This document shows, in pieces, positions 1-9,295 of a DNA stretch of 43,804 nt (the first letter of the stretch is position 1; every line of letters begins with the position of its first letter). The notes below the pieces were generated by a model. The model was not told where the DNA came from. It did not search any database and saw only the letters and a program-made list of their open reading frames with translations. The translations under genes and the position numbers were made by a program. Source of the stretch: Pseudomonas sp. GM78 (GTDB lineage Bacteria; Pseudomonadota; Gammaproteobacteria; Pseudomonadales; Pseudomonadaceae); contig NZ_AKJF01000142.1 of assembly GCF_000282475.1 (NCBI RefSeq), positions 1 through 43,804 on the forward strand. The letters are read 5' to 3'.

Positions 1-131
1 CGGCCGAGTTGCAGGCCGCCACTGTCGACGGGGCGGTTAGCTGGTGCATCTTCGACAACACCGCCAGCGGCGCGGCATTGGGCAATGCCTTGACGCTGGC
101 GCAATGCCTGGCCGCTAAACCCCTTTGGTAG
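1..131 (+). CDS. DUF72 (YecE-like) protein, C-terminal fragment
   Basis: The window opens inside a plus-strand reading frame (codons in phase with base 3) that runs to TAG at 129-131. The 42 visible residues contain CIFDNTASGAALGNALTLA, which matches the usual end of DUF72/YecE TIM-barrel proteins (a W/Y-C-I-F-D-N-T-A-x-G block followed by an N-A-L-x-L helix). The function of DUF72 proteins is not established. The 3' end overlaps the convergent MFS gene by 17 bases. The 5' part lies outside the window, so nothing can be said about its start or regulation. Confidence 0.75.
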   Translation, partial: AELQAATVDGAVSWCIFDNTASGAALGNALTLAQCLAAKPLW

Positions 132-1332
132 ACGGCAACAGGATCGTCAGGATGCCCAACAGTGGCAGGAACGAGCACAGCGTATACACGTACTCGATGC
201 CGTGGATGTCCGCCAGGTGTCCGAGCAGCGCGGCGCCGATGCCGCCGAAGCCGAACATCAGGCCGAAAAACACCCCGGCGATCATGCCGACGTTGCCGGG
301 CACCAGTTCCTGGGCGAAGACCACGATGGCAGAGAAGGCCGAGGCGAGGATAAAGCCGATGATCATGCTCAACACGCCCGTCCAGAACAGGTCGACATAG
401 GGCAGGGCGAGGGTGAAGGGTGCGGCGCCGAGGATCGAGAACCAGATCACCTGCTTGCGCCCGATCCGGTCACCGATCGGCCCGCCGAAGAAGGTGCCGG
501 CCGCCACGGCGCCGAGAAACAGGAACAGGTACAGCTGCGAGCTGGCCACCGACAGGTCGAATTTTTCGATCAGGTAGAAGGTGAAGTAGCTGGTGAAGCT
601 GGCCATGTAGAAATACTTGGAGAACACCAGCAATGCGAGGACCATCAGGGCAAAACTCACGCGTTTTTTCGACAGACCGTGGGTCGCCTGGGTGCCTTGC
701 TTGAGCTTGAACAGGTTCAGGTGGTTGCGGTACCAGCGGCTCAGGCCGTATTGCACGAGGATGGCGAACACCGCGAACAGGCCGAACCAGGCGACGTTAC
801 CCTGGCCGTAGGGAATGACGATGGCCGCGGCCAGCAGCGGACCGAAGGCACTGCCGGCATTCCCCCCTACCTGAAAGGTCGACTGGGCCAGGCCGTAGCG
901 ACCGCCCGAGGCCAGGCGCGCGACGCGGGAAGTCTCCGGGTGGAAGGTCGACGAGCCAATGCCCACCAGGGCCGAGGCCACGAGAATCGCCCCGAAGCTG
1001 CCGACCATTGCCAGCATCAGGATGCCGACCAGGGTGCAGACCATACCGGCCGGCAACAGCCACGGCTTGGGGTGGCGATCGGTGTAGTAACCGACCCAGG
1101 GTTGCAGCAGCGAAGCGGTCAGTTGAAAGGTCAGGGTGATCAGGCCGACCTGGGTGAAGGTCAGGCCGTACGTGGCCTTGAGCATCGGGTAGATCGACGG
1201 CAGCACGGCCTGGATCAGGTCGTTGATCAGGTGTGCCAGGGCGCAGGCACCGATGACGCGCATCACCAGCGGGCTGGCCTGTCTGGCCGCCGAAGGGGAG
1301 GTTGAGAGGGGAGCAGTGGTACTGATGGACAT
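115..1332 (-). CDS. fsr: MFS exporter, fosmidomycin-resistance type
   Basis: This is a 405-residue inner-membrane major facilitator with about 12 hydrophobic segments, related to E. coli Fsr (proton-driven efflux of fosmidomycin). Visible hallmarks are HLINDLIQAVLPSIYPML in the first helix, the D-R-H-P-K-P loop after helix 2 (the MFS motif A region) and GGPIGDRIGRKQV between helices 8 and 9. The ATG at 1330-1332 was chosen because GGAAGG lies just upstream; the frame extends another 38 codons upstream but that stretch does not look like protein. The AraC-type gene at 1478 is divergent, with 145 bases between the starts, so it is the obvious candidate regulator. The true drug substrate is unknown. 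Confidence 0.85.
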   Translation of the reverse strand: MSISTTAPLSTSPSAARQASPLVMRVIGACALAHLINDLIQAVLPSIYPMLKATYGLTFTQVGLITLTFQLTASLLQPWVGYYTDRHPKPWLLPAGMVCTLVGILMLAMVGSFGAILVASALVGIGSSTFHPETSRVARLASGGRYGLAQSTFQVGGNAGSAFGPLLAAAIVIPYGQGNVAWFGLFAVFAILVQYGLSRWYRNHLNLFKLKQGTQATHGLSKKRVSFALMVLALLVFSKYFYMASFTSYFTFYLIEKFDLSVASSQLYLFLFLGAVAAGTFFGGPIGDRIGRKQVIWFSILGAAPFTLALPYVDLFWTGVLSMIIGFILASAFSAIVVFAQELVPGNVGMIAGVFFGLMFGFGGIGAALLGHLADIHGIEYVYTLCSFLPLLGILTILLPSTKGV

Positions 1333-1477
1333 GGGATCCTTCCAGAGAAAAATGTACGTCGAGGCGCTCGGTGGCAGGCACAAAGCGCTGGCCATTTCAG
1401 GGTTCAGCGCTATCCTAAGTGCCGTCCGATTGCCTGTCTCGCGCAATTCGGGAATCGACTATCGCAAAAAGGGCATC

Positions 1478-2251
1478 ATGATCAAGTCGCTGGATGAATT
1501 CCTTCGGGAGATCGACGGACGAGCCTGCGCCGTGAGCAGCAGCGCCACCGACTACCCGGAAAACTGGGTGATCGAAGCGCATTCCCATCAAGCCCACCAA
1601 CTGATCTACGCCATCGAAGGCGTGATGGTGGTGCACTCGGGATTGAGCCAATGGACGGTACCGCCGAGTCGCGGGATATGGATGCCGAGCCGGCACATTC
1701 ACTCGATTCGCTGCGTCGGTCCGTTGAAGATGCGCAGCCTGTTCGTGCGCCCCGACGCGTTTGCGGACATGCCGAGCGAACCCAGGGCGGTGAGTATTTC
1801 GGCGTTGCTCAGTGAGTTGATCAAGGTCTCGGTGGATATCACCGCACCTTATGACGCGGATTCTCGCGAAGGCCGGGTCATGCGCCTGATCCTCGATGAA
1901 CTGAGGATTTTGCCCACCTTGCCATTGCACCTGCCCCAGCCCTCGGACCCACGGATCAAGGCGGTATGTTCAGCGTTGCAACGCGATCCCGGCGATGGCT
2001 CGACCCTGGCGCACTGGAGCGCACGCCTGGACCTCGACGAGAAAACCATCCAGCGCCTGTTCCGCAAGGAAACCGGAATGACCTTCGGCCAGTGGCGTCA
2101 GCAGGCGCGTTTGCTGCTGGCCCTGGAGCGCATCGCCGTCGGCGAGAAGATCATCGACATCGCCGGGGAGTTGGGATACGACAGCCCCAGTGCGTTTACC
2201 AGTATGTTCAAGAAGCAGTTCGGCAAGACACCCAGTCATTTTTTCCGGTAG
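1478..2251 (+). CDS. AraC-family transcriptional regulator with cupin-type N-terminus
   Basis: The 257-residue regulator has an N-terminal cupin-like sensing half (residues about 20-100, with histidines in EAHSHQAHQL and the P-S-R-G-I-W-M-P block) and a C-terminal AraC/XylS double helix-turn-helix (about 165-255). The second helix-turn-helix is I-I-D-I-A-G-E-L-G-Y-D-S-P-S-A-F. The ATG at 1478 has AAGGG eight bases upstream; an in-frame extension back to 1223 overlaps the divergent gene and was rejected. By position it probably controls the fsr-type exporter, or both divergent genes. The stop codon TAG at 2249-2251 is part of a REP sequence. Confidence 0.85.
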   Translation: MIKSLDEFLREIDGRACAVSSSATDYPENWVIEAHSHQAHQLIYAIEGVMVVHSGLSQWTVPPSRGIWMPSRHIHSIRCVGPLKMRSLFVRPDAFADMPSEPRAVSISALLSELIKVSVDITAPYDADSREGRVMRLILDELRILPTLPLHLPQPSDPRIKAVCSALQRDPGDGSTLAHWSARLDLDEKTIQRLFRKETGMTFGQWRQQARLLLALERIAVGEKIIDIAGELGYDSPSAFTSMFKKQFGKTPSHFFR

Positions 2252-2347
2252 GAGCGAGCATGCTCGCGATGGAGGCCAACGATAACGCGGGATACCTGAC
2301 ACCCCGTGGCGCGCTCTGGTTTTTCGCGAGCAGGCTCGCTCCTACAG
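2248..2347. repeat. Inverted pair of REP palindromes between convergent genes
   Basis: A GTAGGAGCGAGC-type REP at 2248-2270 and an inverted copy at 2324-2347 form a REP doublet of the common Pseudomonas type. It sits exactly between the convergent araC-type gene and soxG and could act as a bidirectional terminator or mRNA stabiliser. Both genes end with the TAG that belongs to the REP. Confidence 0.85.
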
Positions 2348-2899
2348 GGCATCCATCAGCGCCTCATGAAAATAGGCCTTCGATGCCCGGTCGCAGAGGA
2401 TGAACAGCCTCGGCTGTTGCGCGGTTGTGGCGTTGATCACGATCACGTTGATGCGCGCCGCCGAGGTTTGCGCCACGGCGCCGGGGCTGAAGGCCTGGGG
2501 GCTCAAGTCGACGCCGCAGAGTTTGGCCATGACCTCGGGAAAGTGCTGGCCACTGAGCTCGAACCAGGCATGGCTGTCCTGGCGCGGCAGCAGGTAATTG
2601 GCCTGCGGGTCCAACGCCCAGCGGGCCTCCTCTTCGGCAATACGTTGGCCCTGGTCCAGCGCACTGCCCAACAGCAGGTATTCGGTCTGGGACAGGCGCA
2701 CGGCGCAGCTGCCGTCAACCTGGGTGACGGCGCGGTTGGGTGCGTCCGGCAGCACGAAGTCCCGGCTCTGCAAATAGCGCGCACTGTCGGCGCCGCGAAA
2801 CCCGACCCGGGGCAGATCGGTCAGGTCGGTCAGCGCACAGGTGGGCAGGAGGGCGAGGGCCGGCTGCCCGGCGCTGTGTTGTTGTCTCAGGCTGGTCAT
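2342..2899 (-). CDS. soxG: Sarcosine oxidase-like, gamma subunit
   Basis: The 185-residue protein is the small gamma subunit of a heterotetrameric sarcosine-oxidase-type complex. Family features are the early DLPRVGFRGADSARYLQS block, an RLSQTEYLLLG strand, and DSHAWFELSGQHFPEVMAKL followed by C-G-V-D-L. It is the last gene of the purU-folD-soxBDAG operon, starting only three bases after the soxA stop. The gamma subunit is structural and carries no cofactor in characterised enzymes. The last codon before the stop runs directly into a REP sequence. Confidence 0.85.
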   Translation of the reverse strand: MTSLRQQHSAGQPALALLPTCALTDLTDLPRVGFRGADSARYLQSRDFVLPDAPNRAVTQVDGSCAVRLSQTEYLLLGSALDQGQRIAEEEARWALDPQANYLLPRQDSHAWFELSGQHFPEVMAKLCGVDLSPQAFSPGAVAQTSAARINVIVINATTAQQPRLFILCDRASKAYFHEALMDAL

Positions 2900-2902
2900 G
2901 GC

Positions 2903-5800
2903 TCAAAGCTCCTGGCGCAGGTTGGAGGGGTCGAAAAAGGGTAAGGGCACCACATCGGCGTGCACCACGCGGCCACCTTCGACGCGGATCGCAATCCGTT
3001 GCCCGGGTGTGCTCTGGTCGATGCCGGCGTAGGCCAGGCCAATGATCTTGCCCAAAGTCGCCGAGTACTCGCAGGACGTGACGTTGCCGCTGATGTCCGG
3101 GCCATTGAGCACCAGATGACCTTCCAGCGGTTGCGCGCTGTCCTTGGGCAAGGTGAAGCCCACCAGCTTGCGTGTTTGCGGCTGGGCTTCGAGGATGTCC
3201 ACCGAGCGCCGTCCGACGAAGAACGGCTTGTTGCGACTGACGGCCCAGCCCATGTCGATTTCCTGGGGATGGGTCATGCCATCAGTGTCCTGGCTGATGA
3301 TCACATGGCCTTTTTCCAGGCGCAGCAAACGCTGGGTTTCCACGCCGAACGGGCGGATGTCATGGGCCTTGCCGGCCTCCATCAGCGCGTCCCAGAGCTT
3401 GAGGCCATGGCGCGCCGGCACGTGGATTTCATAACCCAGTTCGCCGACAAAACCGACTCGCAACAGCCGGGCCTTGATCCCGGCCACGGTGCCTTGGCGC
3501 ACGCCCAGGTAGGGGAACGCTGCAGCGCTCAGGTCGAGGTCGCTACAGACCTGCTCCAGCACTTTGCGCGAGTCGGGCCCGGCGACATTGACCGCGCAGA
3601 TCGCCGCCGTGACGTTGGCGACGTCCACGTCCAGGCGCCATTGCGCGTTCCACTTGAGCATCTGCTGGTAGATGCGATCCACGCCGCTGGTGGTGGCGGT
3701 GACGTAGAAGTGGTTGTCGGCGAAACGCGCGCACACGCCGTCGTCGATCACCACCCCGTGCTCATTGGTCATCAGCGCATAACGGGAGCGACCGATCGGC
3801 TGCTTGAGGAAGGCGAAGGTGTACATCCGGTTGAGCAGTTCGGCGGCGTCCGGGCCGCGCACATCCAGGCCGCCCAAGGTCGAAACGTCGATGATCCCGA
3901 CCTTGTTGCGCACATGCAGGGCTTCGGCTTGCATGCACGCGTCGCGGTTGCTGGCGTCGCCGTAGTAGGCCGGACGCTGCCAGATGCCCGCCGGCATCAT
4001 CTTCGCGCCGGCTTGCAGGTGCCGGGCGTGCATGGGTGTTTGCCGATAGGGATCGAACGCTCTACCTGCGACGTGGGCCAGTTTTTCCGCGACAAAAGGC
4101 GGGCGCGCGGTGGTCACGCCGGTTTCGCTGATGTTGCGTTGGGTCGCCCAGGCCACCAGGCGCGCGGTCGGCAGCGCCGAGTGACGACCTTGCGAAGGGC
4201 CCATGCCCACCGTGGAATAGCGCTTGACCAGTTGCACGTCGCGATAGCCGATGCGCGTGGCATTGACGATGTCCGCCACTTGCAGGTCCTCGTCGAAATC
4301 GACGAAATCCTTGCCCTTGGGATGGGGGAAGATCGGCCAGTTGAAGTTGACCCGCACCTCGCTGCCCAGCGGCGCCCGGTGCACACCGACCTCCAGCCCC
4401 AGTGCAGAGGCGGCATCGGCACCGGCATTGACGCCGTCGGCGATCACGTTGTCGAGGCGGTGACGGCCATTGACCGAACCTGCGACCGTGAGGTTCCGGG
4501 GCAGCCCGCTGAGGGTGAATTCGGCGCGCTGATCATCGTAGGCCAGCTTGCCGCCGGCCTGGCACAGCAGTTGATAGACCGGCATGTAGCCGGCGGACAT
4601 GCACAGCAGGTCGCAGTCCAGGCGTTGCCCGCTCTCGGCGACCTGGCCCTGGGCGGTGATTTTGCGCACGTCGACACCGTTGACATGGCGCATACCTTTT
4701 TCGTGCAGGGCTTCATATACGGTGCTGTTGCGCTGGCAGGGAATCTTGCGTTGCGCCAGCGCGCCCAGCAGGGCCTCATCGCCAGGACCATGGCGCAGGT
4801 CCACCACCGCAGCGACTTCCACGCCCTGATCAAACAAGTCCAGGGCGGCGAGGTAACCGTCATCGTTGCCCGTCAGCACCACCGCGCGCTTGCCCGGCTT
4901 GACCGCGTACAGCTTCATCAGGCGCTGCGCGGCGCTGGTCAGCATCACGCCGGGCAGGTCGTTGTTGCGAAACACCACCGGCTGGTCGAACGCACCGCTG
5001 CACACCAGGCACTGTCGCGCGCGTACCTTGTACATGCGTTTACCCTGGATCACCGGCAGGTAATTGTCGGTGAACCAGGCGTTGCAGGTCGCCTCGGTGA
5101 GGATGCGGATGTTGGCGTGCTGCTGCACTGCCGCGAGCAGTTCGCTGCGCAAGGCGTCGGCGCGTTTGCCCGGGATATCAAAGCGGGCATAGGTCAGTGA
5201 ACCACCGAGGACCGGCTGTTGTTCGATGAGCAACACCTTGGCCCCGGCATTGGCCGCAGTCAGTGCCGCGTGCAGCCCGGCGGGACCGGCGCCGATCACG
5301 GCCAGGTCGGTGAACAGGTAGGCCTTGTCGTAATACTCGGGCTTGAACGTCAGGTCGAGTACGCCCAGGCCGGCCTTCTTGCGAATGATCGGTTCCCAGA
5401 CTTTCCACATGCCCTTGGGTTTGTAGAACGAGCGGTAGTAGAAACCCACCGGCATGAATTTGGAAAACTTGCCCAGATAAGCGTCGCGGTCGTTGTCCAG
5501 CGAGCCGTTGACGTTCTGCGCCGTCACCTGCAAACCGGCCGCCAGCGCGTGTGCATCGGCCAGTACGTTGGGCTCCTGGGGCAATTGCACCAGGCTGTTG
5601 GCATCCTGCCCGGCCATGGTCAACGGGCCACGGGGACGGTGGTATTTGAACGAGCGGGAAATCAGGAAACGTCCGTTGGCGAGCAGGGCACTGGCGATGC
5701 TGTCGCCTTGCAGGCCCTGGTAGGGAAGGCCTTCGAAACTGAAATCGAGCGGCTGGTCACGGTCGATCAGCAGGCCCATGGGGGCGGGTAGGCGATTCAT
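2903..5800 (-). CDS. soxA: Sarcosine oxidase-like, alpha subunit
   Basis: The 965-residue large subunit has an N-terminal ferredoxin-like fold (about 1-100), a dinucleotide-binding domain with I-G-A-G-P-A-G at residues 169-175, a second nucleotide-binding region around 300-350, and a C-terminal GcvT/aminomethyltransferase-like domain (about 590-965). In the characterised enzyme this subunit binds NAD+ and uses the GcvT-like domain to trap the oxidised methyl group on tetrahydrofolate as 5,10-methylene-THF. Known alpha subunits are about 970-1000 residues, so this one is complete. Its ATG overlaps the soxD stop (ATGA at 5797-5800), indicating translational coupling. Function is assigned by family; the methylated substrate could differ from sarcosine. 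Confidence 0.88.
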   Translation of the reverse strand: MNRLPAPMGLLIDRDQPLDFSFEGLPYQGLQGDSIASALLANGRFLISRSFKYHRPRGPLTMAGQDANSLVQLPQEPNVLADAHALAAGLQVTAQNVNGSLDNDRDAYLGKFSKFMPVGFYYRSFYKPKGMWKVWEPIIRKKAGLGVLDLTFKPEYYDKAYLFTDLAVIGAGPAGLHAALTAANAGAKVLLIEQQPVLGGSLTYARFDIPGKRADALRSELLAAVQQHANIRILTEATCNAWFTDNYLPVIQGKRMYKVRARQCLVCSGAFDQPVVFRNNDLPGVMLTSAAQRLMKLYAVKPGKRAVVLTGNDDGYLAALDLFDQGVEVAAVVDLRHGPGDEALLGALAQRKIPCQRNSTVYEALHEKGMRHVNGVDVRKITAQGQVAESGQRLDCDLLCMSAGYMPVYQLLCQAGGKLAYDDQRAEFTLSGLPRNLTVAGSVNGRHRLDNVIADGVNAGADAASALGLEVGVHRAPLGSEVRVNFNWPIFPHPKGKDFVDFDEDLQVADIVNATRIGYRDVQLVKRYSTVGMGPSQGRHSALPTARLVAWATQRNISETGVTTARPPFVAEKLAHVAGRAFDPYRQTPMHARHLQAGAKMMPAGIWQRPAYYGDASNRDACMQAEALHVRNKVGIIDVSTLGGLDVRGPDAAELLNRMYTFAFLKQPIGRSRYALMTNEHGVVIDDGVCARFADNHFYVTATTSGVDRIYQQMLKWNAQWRLDVDVANVTAAICAVNVAGPDSRKVLEQVCSDLDLSAAAFPYLGVRQGTVAGIKARLLRVGFVGELGYEIHVPARHGLKLWDALMEAGKAHDIRPFGVETQRLLRLEKGHVIISQDTDGMTHPQEIDMGWAVSRNKPFFVGRRSVDILEAQPQTRKLVGFTLPKDSAQPLEGHLVLNGPDISGNVTSCEYSATLGKIIGLAYAGIDQSTPGQRIAIRVEGGRVVHADVVPLPFFDPSNLRQEL

Positions 5801-6096
5801 CCGGCGATCTCCTGTGCGGCGTTGAAGTCGACGCGGGCAGTGAAAAGTTCTTTGGGGTCGAAGGTGCGCAGGATCTCATCGGTCACGGTGTGACGTTCGG
5901 CGAGAAACCAGTAGCTCGATGGCGTGTGCATCCACCATTCGCGCACTACACCGGCGAGGTTGTCGGTGTTGAATACGTAGTCGGCCCACTCGGCATCGCT
6001 GCAGCGCAGCGCGTCGGGCATGGGCTTGAACTCGCCGCCGTAGGTGAATTCGCTGATATTGCGCGGCCCGTTGAGCGGGCAAATGATGATTTTCAT
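5797..6096 (-). CDS. soxD: Sarcosine oxidase-like, delta subunit with degraded zinc site
   Basis: The 99-residue protein occupies the delta position of the sox operon. Family signals are I-I-C-P near the N-terminus, SDAEWADYVFNTDN, a W-W-M-H segment and T-V-T-D-E-I-L-R-T-F. In structurally known delta subunits a zinc ion is held by two cysteines of an N-terminal CPxCG, a histidine and a later cysteine. Here the motif reads C6-P-L-N9-G; the histidine (H57) remains, but serines stand where the later cysteine is expected (S60/S61). The start at 6096 has AGAGGGG upstream, and the stop overlaps soxA by four bases. The divergence suggests a distinct subfamily rather than a broken gene. Confidence 0.82.
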   Translation of the reverse strand: MKIIICPLNGPRNISEFTYGGEFKPMPDALRCSDAEWADYVFNTDNLAGVVREWWMHTPSSYWFLAERHTVTDEILRTFDPKELFTARVDFNAAQEIAG

Positions 6097-6110
6097 GGGT
6101 CCCCTCTGCC

Positions 6111-7352
6111 TCAGTGACTGGCCGCCGTAGCGCCCATTTCGTTGACTTGCCGGAAGGTCGAGAAGCGTTCCAGGCCAAAGGGCTTGATCAGCTCCGGCAC
6201 CTTGCCGCCGCTGGCCACGAGTTCCGCCATGGTCTTGCCGCAGATCGGCGTCGCCTTGAAGCCCCAGGTGCCCCAGCCGGCGTCCAGGTAGTAATTTTTG
6301 ACTGGTGACAGGCCCATGATCGGGCTGTAGTCCGGAGTCATGTCGGTGATCCCGGCCCATTGGCGCATCAGCTTGGCGTTGGCCAGGAACGGGAACATCT
6401 CGATGGCGTGGGCCAGCAGGCTTTCCTTGAGGTCCAGGGTCGATCGGGTGTTGAACAGCGGGTACGGATCGGAGCCACCACCGAACACCACTTCACCGCG
6501 GCTGGTCTGTTGCACGTAGCAATGCAGCGCCGACGAGCTCACCAGCGGATCGAGGAAGGGTTTGAAGGGCTGGGTGACCATGGCTTGCAGCGGGAAGGTC
6601 TGGATCGGCGAACGAATCCCGGCCTTGGCCATCAGCAGCGAACTGTGCCCGGCAATCGCCTGCACCGCGCAACCGCACTGGATGGTGCCGCGGTTGGTCT
6701 TCACGGCGGTGATTGCGCCGTTCTTGATGATCAGGTCCTGCACCTCGGTGAGCTGGTGGATTTCCACGCCGCGCTTGGCCGCCTGCTTGGCGTAGCCCCA
6801 GGCAACGGCGTCGTGGCGTGCGGTGGCGCCATCGATGTGCCAGAGGCCGGCGATCACCGGAAGATGGCCGGGGTCGAGGTTGAGGCTGGGCACCAGTTCG
6901 CGGATCTGCTGGCGGTCGATCATTTCGGTGCGGCCGCCAAAGTGCTTGTTGACCTCGGCCCGCTGGCGGAACGAACGCACGGTGGCATCGGTGTGGGCCA
7001 GGGTCAGTTGGCCACGCTCGGAGTACATGATGTTGAAGTCGAATTCGTTGGACAGGCCCTGGAACATCCGCACCGATTCGGCATAGAAACGTACGCCTTC
7101 GCTGGTGAGGTAGTTGGAGCGGATCACCGCGGTGTTGCGCGCGGTATTGCCGCCGCCCAGGTAGGACTTCTCCAGCACCGCGATGTTGCTGATGCCGTGG
7201 TATTTGGCGAGGTAATAGGCGGTGGCCAGGCCATGGCCACCGGCACCGATGATCACCACGTCATAGCTCGATTTCAGTTCACGCGGTGGTGGTAGATCCA
7301 CTTCGACCGGGTACTCGGAACTCAGCCCGTACTTCAAGAGATTGAATGGCAT
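6111..7352 (-). CDS. soxB: Sarcosine oxidase-like, beta subunit (FAD/FMN oxidoreductase)
   Basis: The 413-residue catalytic subunit is of the DAO/GlpO flavoprotein family. It has a Rossmann motif I-G-A-G-G-H-G at 35-41, [10 protein letters not shown] (about 61-70), and R-H-D-A-V-A-W-G with H180 at the place where the beta subunit of heterotetrameric sarcosine oxidase binds FMN covalently. Near the C-terminus it reads [10 protein letters not shown]; ordinary SoxB has WGTGGFKATP there, so the loop beside the flavin carries a tryptophan instead of glycine. The lysine of GFKATP is kept. ATG at 7352 follows GGAGG; the gene overlaps the end of folD by 19 bases. It would oxidise an N-methyl amine or amino acid. 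Confidence 0.87.
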   Translation of the reverse strand: MPFNLLKYGLSSEYPVEVDLPPPRELKSSYDVVIIGAGGHGLATAYYLAKYHGISNIAVLEKSYLGGGNTARNTAVIRSNYLTSEGVRFYAESVRMFQGLSNEFDFNIMYSERGQLTLAHTDATVRSFRQRAEVNKHFGGRTEMIDRQQIRELVPSLNLDPGHLPVIAGLWHIDGATARHDAVAWGYAKQAAKRGVEIHQLTEVQDLIIKNGAITAVKTNRGTIQCGCAVQAIAGHSSLLMAKAGIRSPIQTFPLQAMVTQPFKPFLDPLVSSSALHCYVQQTSRGEVVFGGGSDPYPLFNTRSTLDLKESLLAHAIEMFPFLANAKLMRQWAGITDMTPDYSPIMGLSPVKNYYLDAGWGTWGFKATPICGKTMAELVASGGKVPELIKPFGLERFSTFRQVNEMGATAASH

Positions 7353-8230
7353 ACGGCCTCCGATGGGCTGTGGTGTTGCATAAGGGCCGCGGTCACGGTG
7401 TTTTTCATCAGGAAGGCAATGGTCATCGGCCCGACGCCACCGGGCACCGGGGTGATCGCCGCGACCTGGGGCAGGGCGCTGTCGAAGTCGACATCGCCGA
7501 CCAGGCGGCTGCGACCGGCGTCGTCGATGCGATTGATGCCGACGTCGATCACCACCGCACCGGGCTTGAGCCAACTGGCGTCGATCAAGCGGGGGCGGCC
7601 CACGGCGGCAATCACGATGTCTGCCTGGCGGCAGAGGGCCTGGGGATCGGGGCTACGCGAATGCAACACCGTCACCGAGCAGTCGGCCTTGAGCAGCAGC
7701 GCCACCATGGGTTTGCCGACGATGTTGGAGCGGCCGATCACCACCGCGTGCTTGCCGCGCAGATCGCCGCAGGTTTGCTCCAGCAGGTACAGGCAGCCGC
7801 TGGGTGTGCAGGGCGCGAGTACCGTGCGGCCCTGGCTAAGGCCCCCGACGTTTTCACTGTGGAAACCGTCGACGTCCTTGCCCGGATCGATGGCTTGCAG
7901 CGCCCGCAGTTCATCGACATGAGCGGGTAACGGCAGTTGCAGGAGAATGCCGTGGATCGAGGGATCGGCATTGAGCCTGTCGATCAGGTCGAGCAGCTGT
8001 TCAGTGCTGGTGTCTGCAGGCAACCGATGTTCCAGGGAGCGGATGCCGACCTCGTCTGCGCGCAGGATCTTGTTGCGCACGTAGACCTGGCTGGCCGGGT
8101 CGCTGCCGACCAGGATCACCGCCAGGGCGGGCTGGATGTCTTGCGCGCGCAGGCGGTCGACGTCCTTGCGGACCTCGAGCAGCACCCGGGCGGCGGCGGC
8201 TTTGCCGTCAATCAGTCGGGGGGCGTTCAC
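7334..8230 (-). CDS. folD: Bifunctional methylene-THF dehydrogenase/methenyl-THF cyclohydrolase
   Basis: The 298-residue FolD family protein converts 5,10-methylene-THF to 10-formyl-THF with NADP+ in the cytosol. Visible motifs are YVRNK at 50-54 (catalytic tyrosine and lysine), the [10 protein letters not shown] nucleotide-binding segment and [11 protein letters not shown] near the C-terminus. It starts with GTG, overlapping the purU stop as GTGA (8227-8230), and its end overlaps the soxB start, so the three genes are translationally linked. In this operon it would process the one-carbon unit made by the sox complex. It is probably an extra paralogue dedicated to catabolism, but the housekeeping copy is outside the window, so this is inference. 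Confidence 0.92.
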   Translation of the reverse strand: MNAPRLIDGKAAAARVLLEVRKDVDRLRAQDIQPALAVILVGSDPASQVYVRNKILRADEVGIRSLEHRLPADTSTEQLLDLIDRLNADPSIHGILLQLPLPAHVDELRALQAIDPGKDVDGFHSENVGGLSQGRTVLAPCTPSGCLYLLEQTCGDLRGKHAVVIGRSNIVGKPMVALLLKADCSVTVLHSRSPDPQALCRQADIVIAAVGRPRLIDASWLKPGAVVIDVGINRIDDAGRSRLVGDVDFDSALPQVAAITPVPGGVGPMTIAFLMKNTVTAALMQHHSPSEAVCHSIS

Positions 8231-9093
8231 CGGAAGATCACCGTTCTGTCCTGGTTGAGGAAAACCCGGTGCTCCAGGTGGTACTTGACCGCCTTGGACA
8301 GGGCCACGGTCTCGGTGTCGCGGCCGGTGGCCACGAGGTCGTCCGGCAAGTAGACGTGATCGACCCGCTGCACCTCCTGCTCGATGATCGGACCCTCATC
8401 GAGGTCGCTGGTGACGTAGTGGGCGGTGGCGCCGATCAGCTTCACGCCGCGCTGGTACGCCTGGTGATACGGCTTGGCGCCCTTGAAACCGGGCAGGAAC
8501 GAATGGTGAATGTTGATCGCCCGGCCGGAGAGTTGCTTGCACAGGTCGTCGGAGAGAATTTGCATGTAGCGCGCCAGCACCACCAGTTCGGTGCCGGTGT
8601 CGTCGACCACCTTCATCAGCTCGGCTTCCTGGCGGGCCTTGGTGTCCTTGGTGACCGGCAAGTAGATGAAGCGGATGCCCTCGCGCTCGGCCATGGGCCG
8701 CAGGTCGAGGTGGTTGGAGACAATGGCGGTGATGGTCATGTCCATCTCGCCCTTGTGGTAGCGGTAGAGCAGGTCGGTGAGGCAGTGGTCGAACTTGCTC
8801 ACCATGAGCAGCACGCGCATCGGTTCGCGGGTGTCATGCAGTTCCCAGTGCATGTCGAAGGCCTGGGCAACGTCGCTGAAACCGTCCTTGATCTGCTGGA
8901 TATCCCCCGCGTGGCCATCGTTGAAACGGAACACCGCGCGCATGAAAAAACGGCCGCTGAAATCGTCGTCGAATTGCGCCATCTCCCCGATGTAGCAACC
9001 GTTGTCCGCCAGGTAGGTAGTGACGGCCGCGACAATGCCGGACACCGCGGGACAGGTGATCTTGATGATGAAATGGTTTTTTTCGTGTTGCAT
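8227..9093 (-). CDS. purU: Formyltetrahydrofolate deformylase
   Basis: The 288-residue PurU hydrolyses 10-formyl-THF to formate and THF. It has an N-terminal ACT domain (about 8-85) and a C-terminal formyltransferase domain with the N-x-H-x-D signature: N194-I-H196-H-S-F-L-P-G-F-K and D232 in S-D-L-D-E-G-P. It is the first gene of the minus-strand operon; GAGGAC lies seven bases before its ATG. Together with FolD it would return the THF needed by the sox complex and release the former methyl group as formate. A 432-base divergent control region with an AT-rich palindrome separates it from the oxidase operon. Confidence 0.92.
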   Translation of the reverse strand: MQHEKNHFIIKITCPAVSGIVAAVTTYLADNGCYIGEMAQFDDDFSGRFFMRAVFRFNDGHAGDIQQIKDGFSDVAQAFDMHWELHDTREPMRVLLMVSKFDHCLTDLLYRYHKGEMDMTITAIVSNHLDLRPMAEREGIRFIYLPVTKDTKARQEAELMKVVDDTGTELVVLARYMQILSDDLCKQLSGRAINIHHSFLPGFKGAKPYHQAYQRGVKLIGATAHYVTSDLDEGPIIEQEVQRVDHVYLPDDLVATGRDTETVALSKAVKYHLEHRVFLNQDRTVIFR

Positions 9094-9185
9094 GACACGT
9101 CCTCGGGATGATGGCGGCAGCTCATCGCATAGCGAAAAAATGTCAGCGGACAGCGAGGCTCATTCCTTGAGCGCATTTTCTTGTT

Positions 9186-9202
9186 AGGAATAAAATATTC
9201 CT
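9186..9202. promoter_or_regulatory. Candidate operator palindrome upstream of purU
   Basis: AGGAATAAAATATTCCT is a perfect inverted repeat of seven bases (AGGAATA/TATTCCT) around AAA, lying 93 bases upstream of the purU start. It has the size and symmetry of an operator for a dimeric regulator. The nearby XRE-cupin protein is the only local candidate. Confidence 0.45.
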
Positions 9203-9295
9203 GTAGGTGGCTTTATAAGGGGAATGACGGCAGTGCGTCCAGAGGTTTTGTGAAAGTTTTTTAACTGGTGGGAATTTTTTGTGGTTGACCTACGA

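Noticed and set aside
202-1305. Long plus-strand open frame of 367 codons opposite the MFS gene
   Set aside because: It is the antisense shadow of a clear 12-helix transporter in high-GC DNA; its composition (E/Q/H/R-rich) and lack of a ribosome binding site fit a shadow.
2960-5200. 746-codon plus-strand frame opposite soxA
   Set aside because: Antisense shadow of soxA; composition is rich in H, R, Q and V-D with no domain.
2342-9093. Considered as the N-methylglutamate pathway (gmaS-mgsABC-mgdABCD)
   Set aside because: No mgsABC-type glutamate synthase-like genes are present in the window, and the ligase resembles PuuA at least as well as GmaS; kept only as an alternative.
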